Shown here: piece after piece, positions 1 through 10,800 of the stretch
Layout: every line of letters begins with the position of its first letter
Numbering within the stretch: the first letter of the stretch is position 1
Assembly (NCBI RefSeq): GCF_024763615.1
Contig: NC_077223.1
Coordinates: forward strand, 93,496,627 to 93,560,626
DNA: 64,000 bases
From: Phlebotomus papatasi
Lineage: Eukaryota > Arthropoda > Insecta > Diptera > Psychodidae
Direction: 5' to 3'
Notes under the pieces: model-generated
Seen by the model: only the letters and a program-made list of their open reading frames with translations
What the model was told of the DNA's origin: nothing
Database searches by the model: none
Program-made: the position numbers and the translations under genes

Positions 1-1124
1 CATCAAAGAGCGTCTCGTTGGCGCCCAATTTCGCAACGACAGCCAGTGATATCAAAAATATGTGAGAAATTGTCCAAGAGAGGCCCATGTTTTCTATCTA
101 GCTTCTGTGCTTTTTTGCTTCTGAGGAAAATAATATTCATCTAATCATCCTGAAGAGATTGAATGAGGTTGATTGAAGATGCTATATCAAGGTTGAATTT
201 TGTGTAACACAACTTGACGACACACTAATGGTTAATATTCTTCCTCATTTGAATAACATGATTTATATATTATATTTATGTACTTCCACGCACAACTTTT
301 TGGCTTTAAGGAAACACGAAAGCTATACTTATATATACTTATTTGAAATTGTAAGTTAATGATTTAACTTAAGTAAAAATGGATAGGCGTGGCATTTTAG
401 GGGGCGTGACATCTGCCTAGATCAATTTTAATGTTTCGGGTTACAAATCTGTTAGGATAAGTAGCTTATTTTCTCACACTCTTCATTATTTATTTTTACT
501 TTTTTCTACGCTGACATAAACAATAAGGATTAATTCAATATAATAATTCAAGGTAAAATACTCAACAAATCCCATACCTGATTTTAATGTTGCAACTGTT
601 TAAAGTTTGGCAATCATAAACTTTTTTTTGTTAGAAAGAATTTTAACAAATCGTCGTTTGCATTACCTAGCCATTTATCTTGATTTCGTTTTGGAAGATT
701 TCTGATTTTACTGCTCGCACTTTACATAGCAAATCCCTGGATTTTGAGTTATATATATGACTCCTTACCCCCTAAGAAGTAATATTTTGGGAGAATTTTG
801 GAAATCTGAAGTTTAGAGTTATTTGACGTTACACTGTTCGTCCGTCCGTCGATCCGGCTGTTACTACGCCTAGAGGCCAAACGGTTAGAGATAGAAACTT
901 GGGACATTCGGGAACCCCCTATAAGTCAACCCTGAGACCATTAAGATAAACCTCACCCCCCCTCCCCAAAATCATGTTTTTGGGATCGCTCGAAAACACG
1001 TTGTGCGATACTTAGTTTAATTTAGTTAGTTTTAGTTTAGTTAAATTTAATTAGTTTTAGTTTAGTTTAATATATTCAACGCATTCTTTTCTACAGTACA
1101 AGAATTCATTTTCTTTAATTCATA

Positions 1125-1207
1125 CTCCCTCTGTCCCGAAATAAGTCGTACGCTTGCTAGTACATTTTTTATGAAAGGATGTACGACTTATTTCGGGACA
1201 GAGGGAG
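1125..1207. mobile_element. Stowaway-like MITE, 83 bp
   Basis: The ends are perfect inverted repeats of 27 bp beginning CTCCCTCTGTCCC, flanked on both sides by TA (1123-1124 and 1208-1209), the target duplication of Tc1/mariner-type elements. CTCCCTC(C/T)GTCCC is the classic terminus of plant Stowaway MITEs. There is no coding capacity. The family name is given by resemblance; transfer from a plant source is only a hypothesis. Confidence 0.6.
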
Positions 1208-1256
1208 TATTACATAAAAAGATATGCGGTAAGTAATGGCTGTGGCTGGTGACAAA

Positions 1257-1389
1257 TCGTCGGTTGCGGCTACCTCTGTCGTATCTGCATTTGTTTTGTA
1301 TCTGCATTCGGAGCAAGCTACAATACAGACGTCCCCTCTTGCGTGAAATGCTGAAATGCAGATACGACAGAGGTAGCCGTAACCGACGA
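1257..1389. repeat. Hairpin with 36-bp arms
   Basis: Bases 1257-1292 pair with 1354-1389 with one mismatch, leaving a 61-bp loop. The short open frames on both strands here are mirror products of the palindrome. It could be a small foldback element; no clear target duplication was found. Confidence 0.65.
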
Positions 1390-1856
1390 AATGTCAACGT
1401 TTTGCCATCATTGAGTTCAGCCAACCCAACGAACTGTTACAGAAAATCACTGGACGTGCCCCTTGTAGCTTTCGATGTACTCCAAAGAATTAACAATTAA
1501 TACCTCATCGTTTTTTCTTTTCACCTCAAAAAGATCTTTCCCTTTTTCACCCAGAGGTATAATTCCTTGAAAACGACTCGAGTGTAAGCACAATAAATAA
1601 TAAAAAATAATAATAATAATAATATCCAAATGTTCAAGTGAAAATAATTGTAAGTTGGTTAAATGAATCTTGAAAAAAACTTCAAATATTTTCGAAAGAT
1701 ATCATTTATTAAAGATTAGAGTAAATGTATAAAAAGCATTGTATTTTCCAAATCGAATAATTAATTAAACCTATTTGACAAAATCATTGGAGAACTTACC
1801 GGTTTTCCTGAAACGAAGAGAGGTGCAATAAGTAAATAAAACTAAATATAGTTGAA

Positions 1857-4800
1857 TCATTGAAGTCCTACTTCGTCGGAAGATATCTCAATTACAGATG
1901 TATTCCTAAGGTCATCTTTTCTAGCAAGAGTAGAGGTGATGACCGTGTTGGAATTGAGTTCTCTCAAACATCGAGTTTCAACGTTGTTGTGAAGTGGCGT
2001 GGAAGACACCTGTGGTCTCTCTGGCAAAACATCCAACTCCTCTTGATTACTTTGTAAGTTTTCACCTGATGCTTGTGATCCCGATGAGATTCGATTGAGA
2101 GTTGTCCGGAAGCGATTGAGAATCCTCTCATGAGGTGATGTTGCAGCTAATTCTCTCGAATACTTGAACTCTCTCCGAACAGGGGTTTCACCTGAAGAAC
2201 AATTTGTTGTGGATTTAATATTGGTTTCCTTACTTTACAAAAATTTATCTAAAATAATGACTGTATAATAAGAACAAATGAGAAGTCTAGGTGAAATATT
2301 GCAGGTGACATACTTGTTATTAAGCAACAGAAATTACTGAAAATATATTTGGTCCAAGAAGTAAGTTAATCTGAAATTTCATAGATAAAATGTGACAAAC
2401 CCTTTTGAAAGGACAATGGGCAAAAATGTATGGGAGCTTGTCCAACGTTTCGCCAGAGACGAGACTAGGTCTATTTTGTAGCTATTGGTGTATAACTTAA
2501 AATTTACCGAGACCCAAGTCAAAAAGGACTGTCAGTCTTTGGGAAATTAACTATCCTTATGAAAATTCACAACTTTGACAATTTATTACTCGAAAACGGC
2601 TTGACCGTTCTTAACGAAATTCGACTCAAAGTCAACATATGACTTAGGCTTTAAATAAATATTTTTATATTTTCCCTATGAGTGCTCCATCTGGTAGCTC
2701 CCATACAAGAACAAGCTTTATTTGACGTTTTTTCGGTTTCAAACGGTTCTTGCACATCTCTGTTTTAAAGACATCGAGCATTTCAAGGAAACAAAACGAA
2801 AACTTTCTTCTTGTAATGGGAAACCATCGGTATTTTCGGAGTCGCTGGTGTGTCTTTCACATATCTCCCAAAGAAACTTATAGTCTATCATGTCAAGTTT
2901 TTGAAATATCTTAAAGTAAGAGTTGTTAAGAAATGGATAGAATTATTTTATGAAACTTGCTTGCTTTTTTTCAATAACGTTATAACGTAATCGTAAGTTG
3001 TGGGTGCCAAAAAATAGAAGAAATCATATCCCTATCTCTCCATTTGGAATTATCCAGATTTCCCTCAAACATCCTCGAATATCCTTTAATTCCATTAAAA
3101 GTGCTGCGTAAAGTATATCCTTTTATAGAAATACTCTCTTTTTAAAAAGAGCTAGGATTGCTGAATGAGTTGAAAAGGTCCCGTTATCAAAAGAATTTTA
3201 ACAAAAATTTCAATGTATAATGGCTTAATTAAAATATTTGTATTCTTAACTAACTTTTCAAGGTAATTTGAATAACGGTATCTTTTAGAATCCTGCGATC
3301 TTTAGAGGCTTTAACTCTTTTTTCAAGGAGAATATTTCTGCACAAGCGATATTACCCTACATAACAATCCCTTTTTATGAATTTGAAAGATGTTCAAATA
3401 TTTATTACGAAGATCTAAAAAATGGCAGGGAAAATAAAGAGATAATGATGGTTTGTTCTAGGAAGATCTTTCTTGAACCTTCCTTTACAAATTGTTCTTT
3501 GAAACGACCAATATAATAAAAACTGCCATTGTTTAAAAATAGTTTTGTAAAAAAAATCGTCACATTTCTTAAACATATGTTTTATGCTCTAATGCTTTTC
3601 CTACATGCTTTCGGGGTTTGTTCCGGAACAAAAATTGTTATCTTTGCTAATACTAATACTTATTCCATGGTACAGGTTTCATTCTTTTCGAAAGGTTGGA
3701 CCATTTTGCCCATTGTCCTTTGCACTTTTGTTTTCTCAATAACTTAGACCATGGGCGTACTCAGCTAGGGGCAGGGGGGGGGGGCAGCTGCTCCCCCTAG
3801 AAGCGTCAAAAAAATTCAAGTGAAAAGTAAAAAATGTATTCATTCAGCAAAAAAAATTAGTTTGACCAGTAAAAAAATCCAAATCTTTCCAAAAATGGGC
3901 CTAATTTTTCAATTCATAAAGATCGAAACTTTCATGGAAATTCTATTGCTTTTAAAATTGTAAATTTAGTCACTTCTCAAATTTGATGTCTTACTGCTCA
4001 TTTGTAGAGGGTCAATATAAAAATGAACTTATAAAAACTCAAAAACTATTAAAAGCCCAATAGGGGGGGGGGGGCAGGACAAGGCTCTTGTCCGTACTGT
4101 ACTACATTCAAGAATTGAAAAAAAGTGTAAAAATGGGTAAATATTTCGTAACTATTTTTGCTTTCTTTTTCTAACGTAATTTCAGTAATAAATTCATTCA
4201 GTAATATATTTTTCGAAAAGTAGGAAGTTGTAACGTAATCTTTTTCACATATTTAAAGGATATTTAAGAATTTATAACGAAAGCCTAAAAATTCACAGAG
4301 AAAGTAAAAATAGTGTTAGAATATGTTTTAGAAAAGTCGTCCTTGAGTCTTCTAAAAATCTTATTTTTTGGCACTAACGGTTCACCATATGAGAAGAAAG
4401 CAAGTTTCTTAAAATGATTCTGCCGATTATTTTTAATAATCTTCTTTTTAATGGCCTATACACATTGGGAACTGTTTTCGTCAAAAATTGCATTTTTGAC
4501 AGAATTGTGAATTGTGTTTCCACCTAGAGAAGTGCAGAAAATTTTCTTCTAAAAAGCATTTGTTTTTTGAAAATTACTCCCAATGTGTAGAGGCCTTAAG
4601 ACATCTTAAAAACTCGTCGTGATGGACCTCTAATTTCCTCGGGAGATATATTTAAAAAAAAAAAGCACCAAGGACTCCGAAAGTTTATTTGAAGCCATCA
4701 AATGGAGCAGTTAGACGTGAAATTTAAGAATATGTAACTAAAGCTGAGGTCGTACATTGACTTTGAACTTTGATCTGTTGAGGGGCTATGCGGGTCAAAA

Positions 4801-7800
4801 AGGCTGAAAATAGCATATTTTCTAACTTTTTTTCTCAATATAATAAAAGTGTTATTTAATTCAAGCTCCTAGGCATATAAAATTATAACATTTAAACTAT
4901 TTTAAATGTTATTTTTTTTCACTGGGCTTTAATGTTGCCTTGTTCTCGATTTTATCACAAGAATTTGTCATATGACATTGTCATATCGTTACAGAATTCC
5001 CCTACTGGTCTCTGCAAATTTTTGCTTTGACAACAGCGCCGTTAGAATGACCTTAAAATTTCATATTATTCTAAAAAGTGGAATATTATTCGAAACCATT
5101 AATTTGTGGCTTAGATAATTAAATTTGAAGAAGATGGGGCAGTTTCACGCAGACATTGCATTACAAATTTATTTTTTTTATGATGGTAAATTTAGTAATT
5201 GGGCTTCACGGGACTTATGTTTACAAATAACCGAAATTCAATTACATTTTTAAGATTAATTGCTCAAATAAAACTGTAAAAAAAAATATTGAGTGAAACT
5301 GCCCCACCGCTCACTGCTTTTGCTTTCTTAATTAAAAAAAAAAGAAAAGTTACCTGTTGATGTGTATGTCTTCAAGTCGTTCATGTAGAGATTGTTGATG
5401 TCACTCTCCATTCGTTGAACCACATTGCAGATGAAGTCCTTAAAATCATCAGCTGAATCTTTTGTTTGACCGATGATAACATTAACAGAATTCTGCGTGT
5501 CAATTGTAGCAGATTCCTCTTTATCTACATCTTCTATCGCAGTTTGAATTTTCAAGTGGAAATTTTCCGTGGAATTTTTATGATTTTCATGGATTTTTCT
5601 ACCCAATTCATCAGCTTCTGCCTTTAAATTGTCCCTCTGTGTACCCAGAACTTCTGTCAAATTAGCCATTTCCTCAATGAGAAACTCAAAATTGCCATCA
5701 TTCTTTTCACTGAACTTTTCCATCATATCTTTGTGATCTTTTGCAATTTCTACGCTCTTCTCTTCGAAATTCTGTCGATCTTTGTCCATTGTAGCCCGAC
5801 TATTGATGGCATTTTCACGAAATTCTGTTGCCTGCATTTGCAATTTATTGGATTTATCATCAATTATTTCCTTATCCTTGGAATTATTATTCAAAAGAGC
5901 CAGTAGAGATTTATTTTTTTCTCTTGCAGCCATCATTTCTTTCGAAATATTCTCAAATGTCTCTTCATTTTCCATAATTCTCTGTCTCATCTCTTCATTG
6001 CGTTCCACTAGGATCACTTCCAAATGCTCTCGGAGCTGCTTCAAAAAGTCCATACTGAATTCCATGTAGTGTTCCACATTATCATGGGTATTTTTCTGAA
6101 AAATCTCCATATTCCCTAAAAGATTCTCAAAATTCTCCTTTCTTCTCGCCTCGAGACTTTTCACCTGATCCACATGTGCCTGCATCTCTTCATGATAGTT
6201 CTTCTGTCGCAATTCAATCTCCTGGAGCATTTCAGTGAGTTTTTCACAATTTTTATCGGACATTTGGCCAAGGCATTGACGAAAATTGTCAAAAATCTCT
6301 ACAGATTCCATAGAAGAGGTTCTATTGAGATTTTCCATTGCTAAAAGTTGCGTTCGCATCTCATTGGCTGATACTTTCTGCCGATTGGAATTTTTTTCCA
6401 ACTCCTGACCAATTTCAAAAGATTGAATGTCAATATTTTGCCGAAAATTGATGACTTTGCTGTGAACTTGTCCAATTTTTCCATTCAATTCTTCAACAAA
6501 ATTCTCCACAGTCTTATTTATCGTCCCATCGACAATTTTTCTACGCTTCAGTGCCTCGTGTAGTCCATACGTATCCCCAGATGCTTCATCAGCCACCTCA
6601 ATGAGACTCCTTGCCTGACCCGTCAGCTTTTTCTCCGTAGCCTCATGAGCTTTGACCAAATGCGTTGTCTCCTCGTACTTCTGCTCAGTCCTTTTAAGCT
6701 GTAACGTCGTCTGCACCACATGCTTCTGCAATTCCAGAAACACCGCTTCCTTCTTCTCCAATTCATCCTTGAGGGCACGTATCATCAACATTTTCTCATT
6801 GAGCTCCTTAATGTGACTATCAAAATTTTGCATCATACTCTCGTAATCATCTTTCGGCAGAAAAACCCCGGTCTTCTCTCTGGCAGCATTGAGTTCCCTC
6901 TTCAATCTATCAATCTCCTCCGTGTAGTCCTTCAGTACAGTCTTCTTGGTCAGTCGCTGATTAATTTCAGGTCGATTCTGAATGTTCTTGGCCCTATGGG
7001 CATAATCCAATGTATTCAATGTCTCCTCCAGATCCTTGTGTCCAGGCGAAATTGTTGCAATAATCGATGTTTTTGTGCGTCCACCCAGAGACTCCTGCAG
7101 CAATCTCGTCAACTTTGACTCACGATATGGCACATGAGGCTGACGCTCAACCAGAGCCGTTATTACCCGTCCCAAAGTCAATAGAGACTGATTAATATTT
7201 ACAGTCTCACGCGTTCTTATACCCTTCTCATTTCCTGCCTTTGTGATATTCTCACTGCCCGCTAAATCAACCAGATTGAGCTTACCAGTTTTCAGCATCT
7301 CCTCACCATCGATACCATTCTCTTTAATGTGCACGAGAATTGAGAAGACCGTGTGAGAGCGAGATGATTGAGCATTCATGAGCGTTGTTGCAGTTTTCCG
7401 CCTCTCCTGACCTATAAGAGAGGATTAGCCTAAAGTAAATGTACTTCTTTTGAAACTTTAGCTATAGATTAGCCTAGATCAGGGGCATGGCCTTTCCTAT
7501 GTTTTCCATATGTTTTTAGAGTGCCGAAAAAACTTTTTAGTTTATTAGCTATTTTCTGTCACTGTAGAATGAATTAGCAAATAATACAAATACAAAATAA
7601 AAGCCAATTTAATTTAGAATATGCAACCGAAAACCCCAAATTGGCAACCTACGTAGTTTTAAAGACATCTCGTGAAATGTGTACGAAAACATGAAAAAAA
7701 TTATATTAAAACTGGTCACATTTTTCAGAGCTAATGTCACCACCCTGGCCTAGATCAATTTGTTGTAGATGAGATTCTTAACATGAGCCAACTGGGAATA

Positions 7801-10800
7801 CCATTGTTAACTCTTTCGTCTCCTTTGGGACTCTGGGTACCCATGGAAAAAATAATTTTTTTTGGACTATTTAGAATCGATAAAAATCCGATTCTTGTGG
7901 ATGATTACAAACTATAAGGATGCCTAAATCTAGGATATTTTTTGCAGGTTCCCAATTAACTCCTGACTAGTCCCCGGCGAGTGGCCTTCAAAGTTGAAGC
8001 CAATTTCTTACTTTCACATACAAATGCGTATGGGAATTTTTCTGCACTCGTGATCGTTATGCTAAATATTTAAAAAGGGAGAAGTTTTTCCGTATTATAA
8101 GATACCTTTCCGTATGGAGGGATAAATATACTAAATTTTTGTTTAAATAATTTTTTTCCTTGGAGCACTGTGAGCTGAGTCCGAGATCAATTTAGGAATT
8201 GGCTTCAAATAGCTCCATATAAAAAAGCCAACTTGGACTCCTGAGTTTAGATATTTTTAATCAAAAATCGTGAATTTTCGCGATTTTATCATTTTGAAAT
8301 ATTTTATCATAATTTGACCACTAAGACTTACAATAAAGTGAGTTTTACTGAAATTCGTTCGCTGGATATGTTGTGGTCCGGAAATAAGGCCAGATAAGCT
8401 TATGGTAGATGAGATTATTTACAGGTGACCTCGACAAGTGCAACTCGAGGACCTTGCAACGTGTGACATGAAAATTCAATTTTGAGTTGAATTTTGGATT
8501 ATAGGTCAAGTTAGGGAACAGCAAGGGAGGACTGCAACCCATCGTTGGAAACGTCTTCACCTCAGCTACAACATATTAAAATTTGAAGAAAAAGCATCGT
8601 CTAGTTTTCGGAATTATTTGACATTGAAATTTCGAAAAACGATTTTTCGATTATCTCGCATGAAGTTGAAGATTTCAAATTTTGGTCTAACTTTTTCTTA
8701 TTCGAAAGATCTTAGATCCAGCTATAACCAGTGAAGGCCCGATGAATGGAAAAATCGATTTTCGAAAATTTGATTTTGAATATTTTGAAAACTAGACGGT
8801 CCTTTTTTTTAAATTTTAATATATTGCTGCTGAGGTCGAGACCTTTACAACGATAGCCTTCACTCCTCCCTTGATGTTCGCTGCCCCGAGCTATAATCGA
8901 AAATGTCTTGACCGGACTGTATTTTCGGTGTTTATGGAGCGATTTCGATGAAATTCTAGTACACAGAAAAAAATATTTTGTAAAAATGTTCGTAAATGTT
9001 TGTGAATTTCTTATGGGGGAGTTACAAAATGCTCGTGAATCGTATAACCCACAAACATGTTCGTAAAAGTTTGTACTTTTTTCACAAACATTGTTCGTAA
9101 CATGATCACTTGACGAACATTTTTTGTACTTTTACAAACATTTGTTCGAAAAATATTCGTAAACACACAAAAAAATGTTCGTAAAATTTTGTTATTTGCT
9201 CGTAAATGTTTGTTTTCCTGTCGAACATTTTACGAACAAATGACAAAATTTTACGAACATTTTTTGTGTGTTTACGAACATTTACGAACAAATGTTTGTA
9301 AAAGTACAAAAAATATTCGTCAAATGATCATGTTACGAACAATGTTTGTGAAAAAAGTACAAACTTTCACGAACATGTTTGTGGGTTATGCGATTCACGA
9401 GCATTTCGTAACTCCCCCATAAGAAATTCACAAACATTTACGAACATTTTTACAAAATATTTTTTTTTTCTGTGTATAGTAATATTTATTGAATCACAAA
9501 TATAGGGTTCATCGCTCTTACAATTGTGATAAAGAAAAAAGGGAAAACAAGTTAAAAAAAACAGCAACAAAAAAAAAGAAAAAGAAAAATAAAAGAAGGA
9601 TTTACAATAGTATAAGAAAAGGTAAATGAAAATTAAATAAGAAAAAATCTAATAAGTGCTTCCTTAAGATTCAGCCTGAAAAAAGCGTCGGATGCCATCT
9701 GCATACCTACGCAGATCACTTGGAACGGAGTTAAAGATAACTAGGCTCTTTACAAAAAATGACAGGTAAAGACAGTCACTCCTGACCTTAGGCACTATGA
9801 GTCCCCGAACCCTGGTCGAGCCCCCCTAACCAGAAGACTCGACAGGTACTGAGGACACCCAAATATTAACAAATTAAATAGAAAGAGCACAGATCTTGAG
9901 TTTAAGTGTGAAGTAAGGTCAATAAGTCAAAGTAAGGACAATAAATTAAAAGGGACAGATAATCCTAACCGACTTATGTAGGTGAGATTCTTAATGTGAG
10001 CTAACTCGGAATGCATGAAAATTCGATTTAGAACTGAAGTTGGGGAACGCCATTCAGTTATTTTGAATCAAATTCGTGAAATTATATAAATTTTGTATTT
10101 AAACTAAAATATCAAGGATTTGGATGGAGTGACAGAAAAGTAACATATGGGTGAAATGCAGACCAGAATGTTTTCTATAATTTTACCGTAGAACTTGACC
10201 TCATTGATTAATCAGAAGCCGAGATAATCGAGGTTCTTTGTTTCTGAACTCGTTTTTTCGCCCAGAGCGCCCCAAGTGTTCATTTGATGAACTTCAACTA
10301 TACTAAAGAATTGTTGTATTTTGTGAGAGTTTCCATTTCAAACCGTATTTTAAGTATTGGTCAAGTAGAAGCAGTCAAATTGGCATCTGAGTGGTTTCAA
10401 AGCCTTATTATGGGAAAAGTCACTTTTTCCACACTTAAGGCGTCTACACATTGGGAGCAATTTTCGTCAAAAATTGCGTTTTTGACAGAAATTTGACGTT
10501 TCCCCCTATAATTCTGCAGGGAATTTCCTTCAAAAGAGCAATTTTTGACAAAAATTGCTCCCAATGTGTAGAGGCCATTAAACGACAAAATCGGACAGAT
10601 CGCATTATCTGATCGAAAAATGATGTATGGACGAAATATAGAGACAAATGTTCTCTACAATTATGTCGAAGTAATCATCAAAATCGGTTCAGCGACAGTC
10701 GAGATAATTGAGGTTATGTGATATTGAAATTGATGCACAAAGGAATTTGAGTTATTTTATTTAGAAAATTTAAAAATCTTCATTTTAATAATAGCACCCC

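Larger units (their letters stand above)
1..1856. other. Left outer flank, repeat-derived, no gene
   Basis: No convincing coding region. From about 1565 upward the sequence pairs with the right arm (to 61951) and is the downstream flank of kinesin-5, with a candidate poly(A) signal (TTTATT on this strand) at 1705-1710 and a short AAT microsatellite near 1605-1622. Below 1565 there is no match to the right flank. That part holds a small Stowaway-like MITE (1125-1207), a hairpin (1257-1389) and a repeat with a C-rich tract and TTTAGTT repeats (about 830-1070). Confidence 0.6.

Noticed and set aside
1249..1500. 83-codon open frame
   Set aside because: It overlaps the hairpin, and its mirror frame appears on the other strand; no independent support.
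8960..9476. Short repeated words that could suggest a CRISPR-like array
   Set aside because: The words are irregularly spaced inside one inverted repeat, with no constant repeat and spacer lengths, in a eukaryotic intron.
9106..9570. Three open frames rich in FVKMFVNV-like repeats
   Set aside because: They are mirror translations of the palindromic element and have no family-like features.
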